In this document: one piece after another, positions 35,205-43,690 of the stretch
Numbering within the stretch: position 1 is the first letter of the stretch
Layout of the letters: the number at the start of each line of letters is the position of its first letter
Source: Paraburkholderia acidicola
Lineage (GTDB): Bacteria > Pseudomonadota > Gammaproteobacteria > Burkholderiales > Burkholderiaceae
Direction: 5' to 3'
Assembly: GCF_002362315.1 (NCBI RefSeq)
Contig: NZ_MTZV01000004.1
Location: 496,001 to 560,000 of the forward strand
Length of the DNA: 64,000 bases
Notes under the pieces: model-generated
Database searches by the model: none
Seen by the model: the letters and a program-made list of their open reading frames with translations, nothing else
Told to the model about the DNA's origin: nothing
Position numbers and translations under genes: made by a program

Positions 35205-35932
35205 ATACGCCCTCACACGATCCCGACGAACTGCGGTGCGCCGAGTATGTACTGGGCGTGCTCGACGCTGACGAGCGCAGGCAGATCGAGGAGGCGATGC
35301 AGCACGACCCCCGGCTCGCCGCGAACGTAGCGCGCTGGCAGGAACGCCTGATGCCGCTGAGCGAGGATGTCGGCGAGATCGCGCCGGCGCCCTATGTATT
35401 GGCGCGCATCCAGTCCGAACTGGGTTTCGCATCGGCCGCACCATATCGGCCTCGCGCCAGGCTGTGGGACAACGTTCGCTTGTGGCGCTGGGTCGGCATC
35501 GGTTCGAGCGTCGCGGCTGTGGTGCTGGCGATCGTGGCCGTGGTGCCTGTCTGGCGTGGACCCGTCGCGGTGCCGGAGGTGCCGGGCAATAGCGGCTACC
35601 TGGTTGCGAATATCGGCCGTGAAGACGGTGGAGCAGGATGGACCGCTACCGTCGACGTTCAGCGTGCCCGCATGGTGATCGTTCCGGCCAGCGGCACGGC
35701 GGTCGCCGCCGGTCGTTCCACAGAGCTGTGGCTCATCCCGTCGGACGCTCGACCTGTCTCGCTCGGTGTGATCGCCGCCGACCGGCCGACTATCGTCACG
35801 CTGCCGCCAGCGCGACTCGCACAGCTGGACCCTCGGGCCATCCTCGCTGTGTCGCTGGAACCGTACGGCGGGTCGCCTACCGGACAGCCAACCGGGCCCG
35901 TGCTCGCGAAAGGGGGAGTCGGTGGTGCATAA
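35201..35932 (+). CDS. rskA: anti-sigma-K factor, RskA family
   Basis: Membrane-bound anti-sigma factor of 243 residues. The N-terminal cytoplasmic part (LRCAEYVLGVLDADERRQIEEAMQHDP) would bind the sigma factor; a single membrane segment near residues 95-118 (VGIGSSVAAVVLAIVAVVPVW) follows; the periplasmic RskA domain includes TELWLIPSDARPVSLGVI. It is translationally coupled to the sigma gene (ATGA overlap). Signal-dependent proteolysis of such proteins releases the sigma factor. Confidence 0.9.
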   Translation: MNTPSHDPDELRCAEYVLGVLDADERRQIEEAMQHDPRLAANVARWQERLMPLSEDVGEIAPAPYVLARIQSELGFASAAPYRPRARLWDNVRLWRWVGIGSSVAAVVLAIVAVVPVWRGPVAVPEVPGNSGYLVANIGREDGGAGWTATVDVQRARMVIVPASGTAVAAGRSTELWLIPSDARPVSLGVIAADRPTIVTLPPARLAQLDPRAILAVSLEPYGGSPTGQPTGPVLAKGGVGGA

Positions 35933-36038
35933 GCCGTTTCTGCATATTTAATCGAAGTACGTGCATCCGTCGGTTCGTTCGATCCGTATCTCCGATTGCT
36001 TCCAGTCCGGAAGCGTCGATCTTTCGGGGAGAACCGAA

Positions 36039-36623
36039 ATGCAATCCTGTAACCAGATGAAGACCATCGGTGCAATGCTCACGCTTGCGCTGGCGTTGGG
36101 AACGGCCGTGCCCGCCGCGACGGCCGGATCGATGTCCACCGACAATACGGTGGAAGTCGGCGGCGCCGCGATGTACCCGTCGAAAAATATCATTGCCAAC
36201 GCCGTGAATTCGAAAGACCACACGACGCTGGTAGCGGCCGTCAAGGCAGGCGGTCTCGTGGATACGCTGTCGGGCACCGGACCCTTCACGGTCTTCGCAC
36301 CGACCAACGAGGCATTTGCCGCATTGCCGCCCGGAACCGTCCAGACGCTGCTCAAGCCGGAGAACAAGGCAACGCTCGTGAAAGTGCTCACGTATCACGT
36401 CGTACCGGGTCGCATCACCGCGCACGACCTCGCGATGGCAGTCGATCAGGGTGGTGGCAAGGCGAGCCTGAAAACGGTCGAGGGCGATTCGCTGATCGTC
36501 AGCAAGGACGGCAAAGGGTGGGCCATCACCGACGACAAGGGCGACGTCGCGCATGTAACGATTGGCGACGTGATGCAATCGAACGGCGTGATTCATGTCG
36601 TCGACACGGTACTGATGCCTTGA
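36039..36623 (+). CDS. secreted fasciclin (FAS1) domain protein
   Basis: Exported protein of 194 residues with a signal peptide ending near AATAGS and one FAS1 domain: TLVAAVKAGGLVDTLSGTGPFTVFAPTNEAFAALP, LTYHVVPGRITAHDL and GVIHVVDTVLMP. FAS1 domains mediate adhesion. GGGGAGAA precedes the start. The gene lies 106 bases after rskA. The same trio (SigK, RskA, FAS1 proteins MPT70/MPT83) exists in Mycobacterium, where sigma-K drives the FAS1 genes, so it is probably the target here. Confidence 0.9.
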   Translation: MQSCNQMKTIGAMLTLALALGTAVPAATAGSMSTDNTVEVGGAAMYPSKNIIANAVNSKDHTTLVAAVKAGGLVDTLSGTGPFTVFAPTNEAFAALPPGTVQTLLKPENKATLVKVLTYHVVPGRITAHDLAMAVDQGGGKASLKTVEGDSLIVSKDGKGWAITDDKGDVAHVTIGDVMQSNGVIHVVDTVLMP

Positions 36624-36677
36624 CGTCGGTGTGAAAAGCTCGGCGAGGTCTATGGCTGACGTTACTCGCCCCATGAA

Positions 36678-38132
36678 TCAGGGTTGGCGCTTGCCACGAC
36701 CACCGGCGGGTTTGCCAGCCGGCTTACGTGAACCCGCAACTGGCTTGCTGGCGGGTTTGCTGCGTGGTTTTTGCACGCTGAATGGATTACCGCCGGAGAA
36801 GCCTGTGCCGCTTGTGCTTTTACCCGCAGCCAAAACGCGCTGCGCCACAGGCTTGCGTTTGTCTTCGCCACTTTGCACCCGCGGCTTTTTACCGGGCACC
36901 TGCATAGCACCCGACGCAACTTGCAGCACTTTCGCCTTCTTAGGCTTTTTAGGCTTCTTGATAATCTCGCCCGTCGCACTGGTTTGCGGCACACGGTGTT
37001 CAGCTTCAAAGCCCGGCTCTTCCTCACGACGCAACGTTTGCCGGATCAGCGCTTCAATCGCGGCCAGTTGCGGCGCTTCATCGGCACACACAAGCGACAC
37101 CGCCACGCCACTAGCACCCGCACGACCGGTACGGCCAATACGGTGCACATAGTCTTGCGCGACGATCGGCAGATCGACGTTGATCACCAGCGGCAGGTCG
37201 TCGATATCGAGCCCGCGCGCAGCCACATCGGTGGCAACCAGCATATGCACTTCGCCCGTCTTGAAGCGCTCAAGCGCACGCAGACGCGCGGGCTGCGGTT
37301 TATCGCCGTGGATGGTGTCGACCGCATAGCCCGCTTCATCGAGCATGGCCGCCAGGTACTCCACGCCAACGCGGGTTTTGACGAACACCAGCGCGTGCTG
37401 CCAGCTGTTCGCCGCCACAAGGTGCATGAACAGGTCCGGCTTGTTCTTTTTATCCACCGTCACCACCCACTGCTTGATCCGGCTCGCCGTGGCATTGGGC
37501 GGGCTGACGCTAATATCGACCGGGCCGCGCAGAATGCTCGCCGCCATGGCGCGGATCTCGTCGCTAAACGTGGCCGAGAACAGCAAGGTCTGGCGCTGAA
37601 CAGGCAACGCAGCAAAAACAGCGTTGAGTTCGCGTGCAAAGCCCAAATCCAGCATGCGGTCGGCTTCATCGAGCACCAGCGTCTGCACCTGATCAAACTG
37701 CACCGCGTTCTGGCGATTCAGATCCAGCAAACGGCCCGGCGTGGCAACGAGCACATCGACGCCTTTGCGCAACGTCATCATCTGCGGATTGATACTCACA
37801 CCGCCGTAGGCGGCCAGGAATCGTAAGTCGAGGCCTTTGCCGTAATCGATAAAGCTTTGCAGCACCTGCTCAGCCAGTTCGCGCGTGGGCACCAGCACCA
37901 GAACGCGCGCGCGATTGCTGGACACCGCCGGGCCGTGCTGCACCAGCCGTTGCAGGAGCGGCAGCGCAAAACCAGCCGTTTTACCCGTGCCGGTCTGCGC
38001 CGCAGCCATGACGTCCTTGCCGCTGAGCACAGCAGGAATCGCCTTGGCCTGCACCGGCGTAGGTGTCTGGTAATTGAGGTCCTGCAGATTACGCAGCAAC
38101 GCATCGATCAGGCCAAGCGAGGCAAAAGACAT
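36678..38132 (-). CDS. rhlE: DEAD-box RNA helicase, RhlE-like
   Basis: ATP-dependent RNA helicase of 484 residues. The motifs appear in order: Q-motif TPTPVQAKAIP, Walker A AAQTGTGKT, PTRELA, TPGRLLDL, DEAD (LVLDEADRMLDLGF), SATFS, then VATDVAARGLDID and HRIGRTGRAG in the second RecA domain. The C-terminal about 110 residues are a basic, low-complexity tail rich in Lys, Pro and Gly that would bind RNA. Start at 38132 begins MSFASLGL. It functions in ribosome assembly or RNA decay; which rhl/dbp paralogue cannot be fixed. Confidence 0.88.
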   Translation of the reverse strand: MSFASLGLIDALLRNLQDLNYQTPTPVQAKAIPAVLSGKDVMAAAQTGTGKTAGFALPLLQRLVQHGPAVSSNRARVLVLVPTRELAEQVLQSFIDYGKGLDLRFLAAYGGVSINPQMMTLRKGVDVLVATPGRLLDLNRQNAVQFDQVQTLVLDEADRMLDLGFARELNAVFAALPVQRQTLLFSATFSDEIRAMAASILRGPVDISVSPPNATASRIKQWVVTVDKKNKPDLFMHLVAANSWQHALVFVKTRVGVEYLAAMLDEAGYAVDTIHGDKPQPARLRALERFKTGEVHMLVATDVAARGLDIDDLPLVINVDLPIVAQDYVHRIGRTGRAGASGVAVSLVCADEAPQLAAIEALIRQTLRREEEPGFEAEHRVPQTSATGEIIKKPKKPKKAKVLQVASGAMQVPGKKPRVQSGEDKRKPVAQRVLAAGKSTSGTGFSGGNPFSVQKPRSKPASKPVAGSRKPAGKPAGGRGKRQP

Positions 38133-38176
38133 GGACATATTCCGGGCTAAAACCGCGATTCTAGCGGTTACCGCGC

Positions 38177-39406
38177 TCAATGCCCGAGCGATGCCTCAAC
38201 CGCCAGCGCGACGCCTTCCGCCGTCGCCGCCGAAAGTGTCCAGCCAAGGTGCCCATGTCCGGTGTTGTAGAACACACCGCGTCGCTTGCCTGGTCCTACT
38301 TTCGGCAGCATGCCCGGCATCATCGGTCGCAGCCCTGCCCACGGCACGACGCGCGACGTCGACACGTCGGGGAAATGCCGGCGTGTCCAGTTGATCAACG
38401 GTGCAATCCGCTCTGCACGAATGTCGCGATTGAAGCCGTTGATTTCCGCCGTACCAGCGACGCGAAAGCGGTCCGCACCCAGACGACTGGTGACGATCTT
38501 CGCGCCGTCGTCGAGCAGACTCACCCAGGGCGCACTGCGGCGGCTGGTTTCGTCATCGAGACACACGGTGATCGAATAGCCCTTCACCGGGTACACATTC
38601 ACGTGGTCGCCAAGCATCGCGGCGAACTGGCGGCTATGCGCGCCGGCACACACGATCACGCTGTCGTAGCGATCGCCGTTCGACGGTGCGTCGGGCTGTG
38701 TCGCAACGATTTCGAAGCGACCGTCGCTGTGCTGCGTGATGTCGGCAATCTCCGTGTCGTACAGAAAGCGCACACCGTCGCGCACGCATGCGTCGCTCAG
38801 ACCGTGTGTGAATTTGTGAATGTCGCCGGTGGAGTCCGATGGTGTGAAAAAGCCGCCGTAGAAGTTGCTGGTCAGCGTCGGTTCGATCGCGTGAATTTCA
38901 CCGTCGGTGACGGCACGACGGTCGAGCCCACCTTCACGCAAAAGCACGTTCACCTTCGACGCCGCTTCGAAGCCACGGCGATCCGGATACACGTGCAGGA
39001 TGCCCCGCGTTTCCAGATCGAAATCGATGTGTTCGCGCTCGGCGATCGAGAAGAGAAACTCGCGCGCCTGGATCGCGAGCCTGACGGTCTCGACGGTATT
39101 CGCGCGATAACGCGGGATCTGCGCGAGAAACTCGGCCATCCACGAGTACTTGTGCCAGCTCGGTTTGAGGCTTAGCAGGAGCGGTGCATCCGCGGTGAAC
39201 ATCCAGCGCAGGCCTTTGAGCACGGTCGATGTGCTGTTCCACACCTCGGCGTTACTCGCGGACAACTGCCCGCCGTTCGCAAACGAGGTCTCCATCGCGG
39301 AGTAGCGATGGCGTTCGATGAGGGTGACGTCGAATCCACGTTTGCGCAGGGCGTACGCAGTCGTGACGCCGGTAATACCGGCGCCGATGATGGCGATATG
39401 GTGCAT
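38177..39406 (-). CDS. dadA: D-amino acid dehydrogenase, DadA-like FAD enzyme
   Basis: FAD-dependent oxidase/dehydrogenase of 409 residues (DadA is about 430). The FAD motif is IAIIGAGITGVTTAYALRKRGF at the N-terminus; GGQLSASNAEVW, YPVKGYSITVCL, and the late PWAGLRPMMPGMLPKVG and YNTGHGHLGWTLS match the DadA family. It oxidatively deaminates D-amino acids or glycine at the inner membrane. The frame continues upstream through the riboswitch, but the ATG at 39406 starts the fold. A tandem glycine riboswitch precedes it, so glycine itself or a product such as glyoxylate may be the relevant metabolite. Confidence 0.88.
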   Translation of the reverse strand: MHHIAIIGAGITGVTTAYALRKRGFDVTLIERHRYSAMETSFANGGQLSASNAEVWNSTSTVLKGLRWMFTADAPLLLSLKPSWHKYSWMAEFLAQIPRYRANTVETVRLAIQAREFLFSIAEREHIDFDLETRGILHVYPDRRGFEAASKVNVLLREGGLDRRAVTDGEIHAIEPTLTSNFYGGFFTPSDSTGDIHKFTHGLSDACVRDGVRFLYDTEIADITQHSDGRFEIVATQPDAPSNGDRYDSVIVCAGAHSRQFAAMLGDHVNVYPVKGYSITVCLDDETSRRSAPWVSLLDDGAKIVTSRLGADRFRVAGTAEINGFNRDIRAERIAPLINWTRRHFPDVSTSRVVPWAGLRPMMPGMLPKVGPGKRRGVFYNTGHGHLGWTLSAATAEGVALAVEASLGH

Positions 39407-39447
39407 GACAAGGTCCAGAAAGAGTTGAGCATCGCCGGTTGGCGTCG

Positions 39448-39645
39448 ATGCCCCATCTGTCCTTGGACCTGAGAGTTTCTTCCCTGCCGTGGCGGCGCGG
39501 AAATCCCCTTCGGTGGGCGCGTGAACAACAGCGCCGCTCTCCAGATGTTCTTGCTGCGCGGTCCTGGGTGCCTGAGAGTTTCCGGGGCGGTTGCTCCGTC
39601 GGCGTCGTCCGTGAAAACCGGGCGATCTCTTCCGCGCTGCGTTGG
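39448..39645 (-). ncRNA. tandem glycine riboswitch upstream of dadA-like gene
   Basis: On the minus strand two aptamers occur in series. The first begins near GCGGAAGAGATCGCC (about 39640) and ends with the conserved AAACTCTCAGGCACC followed by AGGACCG. The second ends with AAACTCTCAGGTCCAAGG and AGGACAGA near 39455. The repeated ACTCTCAGG core with a downstream AGGAC is the hallmark of the gcvT/glycine class. The start codon lies 42 bases after the second aptamer, so the element could act on transcription or initiation in response to glycine. Confidence 0.88.
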
Positions 39646-39713
39646 TGAACACTGGAACGTTATACAAAGCGCGGGGTTTGTGCAAGGGGGCGCTTTGGTG
39701 GTGGCGTTTCTGA

Positions 39714-39977
39714 CTAGGCGTTTTTGATCTTCGACAAGTCGATGTCGATAAGCATCCACGCACCGCCCTGGTACTCTGGATGGTTCAGCCACTGCTCAAG
39801 CGCTGACGGTGCCGGAACCGGCTCACCATCTGCAAAGTGAGCTTCCGCAGCTTCCTGCGCATTGGCAGGAATATCGGCCCAGTCATCGGCCGCCGAATAG
39901 CAGCCTGGAAAGTCGGGAAACTCGATGCCGTTCGCGTGTTTCGCGTCGCCGGGCTGGATATAGGCTGGATAAAGCAC
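39714..39977 (-). CDS. HicB-family antitoxin-like protein, without HicA
   Basis: Protein of 87 residues with the HicB RNase-H-like core: GIEFPDFPGCYSAADDWADIPANAQEAAEAHF. Start is GTG at 39977, set by AAGGAGAG four bases upstream; the longer frame to 40037 is not supported. Classical HicB carries a C-terminal DNA-binding domain, not obvious here. The 128 bases upstream, where a HicA toxin gene of about 60 codons would be expected, do not encode one. It may be an orphan antitoxin or a diverged regulator. Confidence 0.75.
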   Translation of the reverse strand: MLYPAYIQPGDAKHANGIEFPDFPGCYSAADDWADIPANAQEAAEAHFADGEPVPAPSALEQWLNHPEYQGGAWMLIDIDLSKIKNA

Positions 39978-40105
39978 GATGCTCTCCTTCGCGTTGGGTC
40001 CATTCACTTCAGACCCGCTTGTTTCAGTAATACACAATCATCAGAGTAAGTAGCAGCCCGCGATACACTTGCCACCTACCCATCCGCCCGACCCCACCCA
40101 TACCC

Positions 40106-40720
40106 ATGCCCGCGTCGCACCCCGCCCCGCTCGACACGCTGCTCCGCGAGATCCGCGCGTGCACGGTGTGCGCAAAACATCTTCCACACGGCCCGCGTCC
40201 GGTTGTAAGAGCATCGACGAAAGCGCGCATTCTGATCGTCGGACAGGCGCCCGGTGCCCACGTACACGCGAGCGGTATCCCGTGGAACGACGCAAGTGGC
40301 AAGCGGTTACGCACGTGGCTCGACGTCGACGATACGACCTTCTACGACGAGACGCAGTTCGCGATTGTGCCGATGGGTTTCTGCTACCCCGGCAAAGGCA
40401 AGAGCGGCGACTTGCCGCCGCGGCCCGAGTGCGCACCGTTATGGCTCGACAGGCTGCTCGCACTGATGCCGCACATTGAGCTGACCTTGCTGATCGGGCA
40501 ATACGCACAGCGGCATTTCCTCGCGGAGCGCCGCAAGGCATCGCTGGCCGACACGGTCGCGGCATGGCGCGACTATGCGCCGGCCGTCATCGCGCTGCCT
40601 CATCCGTCGCCGCGCAACATAGCCTGGTTCGTACGGCACCCGTGGTTCGATGGTGAAATTCTGCCGATGCTGCGCGCGAGAGTGGGCAAGCTGCTGGCCG
40701 ATGGCGCAGTGCTCCCCTAA
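40106..40720 (+). CDS. uracil-DNA glycosylase family protein
   Basis: Protein of 204 residues in the UDG superfamily of iron-sulfur type (family 4/5-like). Visible are CTVCAKHLP near the N-terminus (candidate Fe-S Cys pair), the active-site motif ILIVGQAPGAHVHASGIPW with NDASGKRLRTWL, and the second motif ALPHPSPRNIAW. These proteins excise uracil from DNA or, in diverged members, bind single-stranded DNA. It is monocistronic and converges with the GNAT gene. Confidence 0.85.
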   Translation: MPASHPAPLDTLLREIRACTVCAKHLPHGPRPVVRASTKARILIVGQAPGAHVHASGIPWNDASGKRLRTWLDVDDTTFYDETQFAIVPMGFCYPGKGKSGDLPPRPECAPLWLDRLLALMPHIELTLLIGQYAQRHFLAERRKASLADTVAAWRDYAPAVIALPHPSPRNIAWFVRHPWFDGEILPMLRARVGKLLADGAVLP

Positions 40721-40734
40721 CCGCATCCCGAGGT

Positions 40735-41199
40735 TTACAACGCGAGCTTGTACCCCTCGTGACTAGCGACAAAACCAAGCCGCTCGTAGAACCGGTGCGC
40801 ATCCCCCCGACTCTTGTCGGTAGTCAGCTGAACCAGTCCGCAATGGCGCGCCCGGAATTCCTCGATTGCCCATTCCATCACGCGCTGGCCAAGACCCGAA
40901 TCTCGCCGATGCGCGGCAATGCGCACCGCTTCGATCTGCCCGCGCCACATGCCCGTCCGCGCAATCCCCGGAACAAACGACAGCTGCAGCGTGCCGATCA
41001 CCTCGTTGCCGTCGACCACCACCACTAACCGCTGGTTCTTATCGGCTTCAATGGCGCGGAAAGCATCGACGTACCGGCTGTCGAGCGGTTCGCCCAAAAC
41101 TTCGCGATGATTACCGAGCGCGTCGTCCGCAAGCAACGCGACGATAGCAGGAACATCCGAGAGCAACGCCGAACGAAAAACAATAGATTCCACAACCAC
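40735..41199 (-). CDS. GNAT-family N-acetyltransferase
   Basis: Acetyltransferase of 154 residues. The acetyl-CoA-binding region is VRIAAHRRDSGLGQRVMEWAIEEF, a variant of the R/Q-x-x-G-x-G/A loop, followed by LTTDKSRGDAHRFYERLGFVASHEGYKL, the usual end of the GNAT fold. It would acetylate a small amine or amino acid; substrate is unknown. It is close behind the sterol-desaturase gene (22 bases), so they may be co-transcribed. Confidence 0.88.
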   Translation of the reverse strand: MVVESIVFRSALLSDVPAIVALLADDALGNHREVLGEPLDSRYVDAFRAIEADKNQRLVVVVDGNEVIGTLQLSFVPGIARTGMWRGQIEAVRIAAHRRDSGLGQRVMEWAIEEFRARHCGLVQLTTDKSRGDAHRFYERLGFVASHEGYKLAL

Positions 41200-41221
41200 A
41201 CCTTGTGACTGAAAGAGAAGT

Positions 41222-42229
41222 TCAGCGCGTTGCGCCGCCCGCGTAATTGCGCTGTCCGCGCAAGCGCTTCACGATACGACCAAACGCATACCACTGCTGC
41301 GCAAGCAGGCCCTCGCCATACGAACGGGCCGCGCCGTCCGGCACCGGCAACTGATCGCGGATACCGGTCGGCTCGACGGTACGATTCCACGACACCGTAC
41401 CGAAGATCATGTCCCACCACGGAAACAGCACGCCGAAGTTGCAGCCGTAGCGCACACCCTCGTGGCCGTACCCGATCGCATGATGCCGCCGATGAAAGAT
41501 CGGGCTCACGATCACGCGCTCAAGCAGCCATCCATAAGGAAGCCGTGCGTTCACGTGCTGCACGCTCTGCATGAAGTTGCCGACGGCGACGAGCACCACG
41601 AACTGCGCCGGCTGCACACCGATAAACAGCGAAATCGCCGCGAAGAACGCGGCCTGAATGATGTCATCGAGGAAGTGATTGCGGTCATCGGCCCACAGCG
41701 ACATCTGCTGCTGGCTGTGATGCACGGCGTGCAATTCCCACCAGACGCCGAAGCGATGCTGCCAGCGGTGATACCAGTAGCCGAAGAAGTCGAGCACGAT
41801 CAGGTAGATCAGGAACGACACAACCGGCTGATCGGTCACGCCGGGCCACAGGCTATCCACATCGATATTAGGAATGTTGTAGATCGCCATCAGGCTTTGC
41901 CAGTGATTGAACAGTGGCTGCAGCATGAAGAAAAACGCGATGTTGATGATGCCCAGCTTGGCGATCCATGTGTAGATCACGTCCGAGCGTAGCGCCTTGC
42001 GATCGGACCAGGTCTCGATGGGTCGCAACGCTTCGAGCGGCCGCAGCGCGAGATAGGTCACGACGATTTCCAGCACGCCGACAATCACCCAGTAGAGCGC
42101 GTCATACGTATCCTCGTCGTAGCCCATCAGCCCGAAGCGGTAGAAAAACGGCTGCACTACGTCGACGTACAGCAGCGTTTGCAGTGCCGAGATGCCGTTG
42201 TCGAGCTGCGCGAGAATTTCGTGAATCAT
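41222..42229 (-). CDS. sterol desaturase/fatty acid hydroxylase family protein
   Basis: Membrane di-iron oxygenase of 335 residues with about four to five hydrophobic segments. Histidine boxes are visible: HRWQHR, HAVHHSQQ and HRRHHAIGYGHEG, which together bind two irons. The family hydroxylates or desaturates lipids. It follows the beta-propeller gene by 14 bases, forming an operon. Confidence 0.87.
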   Translation of the reverse strand: MIHEILAQLDNGISALQTLLYVDVVQPFFYRFGLMGYDEDTYDALYWVIVGVLEIVVTYLALRPLEALRPIETWSDRKALRSDVIYTWIAKLGIINIAFFFMLQPLFNHWQSLMAIYNIPNIDVDSLWPGVTDQPVVSFLIYLIVLDFFGYWYHRWQHRFGVWWELHAVHHSQQQMSLWADDRNHFLDDIIQAAFFAAISLFIGVQPAQFVVLVAVGNFMQSVQHVNARLPYGWLLERVIVSPIFHRRHHAIGYGHEGVRYGCNFGVLFPWWDMIFGTVSWNRTVEPTGIRDQLPVPDGAARSYGEGLLAQQWYAFGRIVKRLRGQRNYAGGATR

Positions 42230-42243
42230 CGAAAACCTCTTGA

Positions 42244-43254
42244 TCAGTCCGGGTTAGGCGCGTAAATCGGCGCGCGGTTCGCGAAAAACAGTCCGTGCGG
42301 CGAACGTCCGACCGCAATGGTATCGATAAGTTTATGGGTCGTCAGGTCGATGATGCCCACGTGCTTGGCAAAACGGAACGTGACCCACAGGTAGCGGCGA
42401 TCGGCGGACAGTTCCATATCGTCGGGTCCGGGCAGCAGACCGGTGATGTCCGCGACTTTTGTCAGCGCGTTGTAATCGAGAATGCTGATCGTGCTCTCCA
42501 CGCGATTCGTGACGGCGATGTGCTGACCGTCGTCGAGATTGCGGAAGTTGTGCGCGCCGCGCCCGGTCTGGATTCGTTTGACGACCTGCTGCTTGTGCCA
42601 GTCGATCACCGCGACGTCGTCCTCGCCGGTCATGCCGATCAGCAGATAGCGGTCGTTGGGCGTCATCCACAGGCCGGCCGGCGTGTTGCCGATATGCAGC
42701 TTCCACAGCACGGTCTGCGTCGGCAGATCGATCGCGGCGACTTCGCCGGTGTCCTGCAGGGTCACAAACACCGTGCGGTTATCGGAGGCGAACGTCATGT
42801 GGCTCGGCGTCTTCGCGAGCGGCACGCGTTTCGCGAGCACGAGGTTCTGGCCGTCGTAGTGATAGATGTCGACCCGGTCGAGCCTGAGCCCGGCGGTCAC
42901 AAACCACTTGTGATCGGGGGAGAAACCCAGCTGATACGGGTCCTCGATATCTTCGAGACGACGCTGCACCTTGCCCGTATGCGGATCGAGAAACAGCAGG
43001 TCGTTGGACACCGAATCGGCGACGATCAGCGACCGGCCGTCGGGCGTGATCTGCAGATGGTGTGGTTCCTTGCCGGTCGGCTCCGTGCCGATGACCTTGT
43101 GCGTGGTTTCGTCGATCAGGTTCAGTTGTGCTTCGCCGGAATCGAGCACGATCACATTGTCGGCGGCATACGCGCGATCCGCTGCGGCAAGCAGGACGCA
43201 AAGCGACGCGGCCAGCGCAGCGGCCCGGGTAATCGAAACGATAGAAAATGACAT
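42244..43254 (-). CDS. exported YVTN-type beta-propeller protein
   Basis: Protein of 336 residues with a signal peptide (about residues 1-30, ending AYAAD) and repeating propeller blades of about 40 residues such as GKEPHHLQITPDGRSLIVADSVSN and NTPAGLWMTPNDRYLLIGMTGEDD. It lies in the periplasm. Such propellers bind proteins or small molecules and are often paired with membrane oxygenases or quinoprotein systems. It is in an operon with the sterol-desaturase gene; its role there is unknown. Confidence 0.82.
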   Translation of the reverse strand: MSFSIVSITRAAALAASLCVLLAAADRAYAADNVIVLDSGEAQLNLIDETTHKVIGTEPTGKEPHHLQITPDGRSLIVADSVSNDLLFLDPHTGKVQRRLEDIEDPYQLGFSPDHKWFVTAGLRLDRVDIYHYDGQNLVLAKRVPLAKTPSHMTFASDNRTVFVTLQDTGEVAAIDLPTQTVLWKLHIGNTPAGLWMTPNDRYLLIGMTGEDDVAVIDWHKQQVVKRIQTGRGAHNFRNLDDGQHIAVTNRVESTISILDYNALTKVADITGLLPGPDDMELSADRRYLWVTFRFAKHVGIIDLTTHKLIDTIAVGRSPHGLFFANRAPIYAPNPD

Positions 43255-43690
43255 GAAGATCGGGCTCGTGCGGAAGAAATAAGCGAATCGGAAACCTGTG
43301 GGCTAACGCGAGCGAAGCGAGCAAAAAGCGTGGGGTATCGGCGGAAATCACGCGACGGCACGACGGTACCCCGGGGGTCCCAGTGCTCCTCTAACGCGTG
43401 ACCCCACGCCGCCGATGACACAAAGAACGCAACAAAACACTGAATCCCCGCGAAACAGCCCCACGTTTGGCCCGACACTCTACTACGCACCGTCGGCCGC
43501 TCGCCTCGAACCCGCGCGAGCCGTGGTAACTTTGCAGCCTATGTGTAAGGGCCGTCTGGCCTCCAAATGGCTTACGCCGGTTCATCGTTTCATTGCTGCC
43601 CGGATACCCACGCTTCGATGTGTCCGCACTTCGACGCTCCACGGTTCCGCTCGATAACTCCTATATACCCAATCCATTTGGGAAACGGCG
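43255..43690. other. intergenic region between divergent propeller and SulP genes
   Basis: 436 bases without a credible gene. The only structure seen is the short self-repeat GCGAGCGAAGCGAGC near 43309-43323. The region should contain promoters in both directions. Confidence 0.35.
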
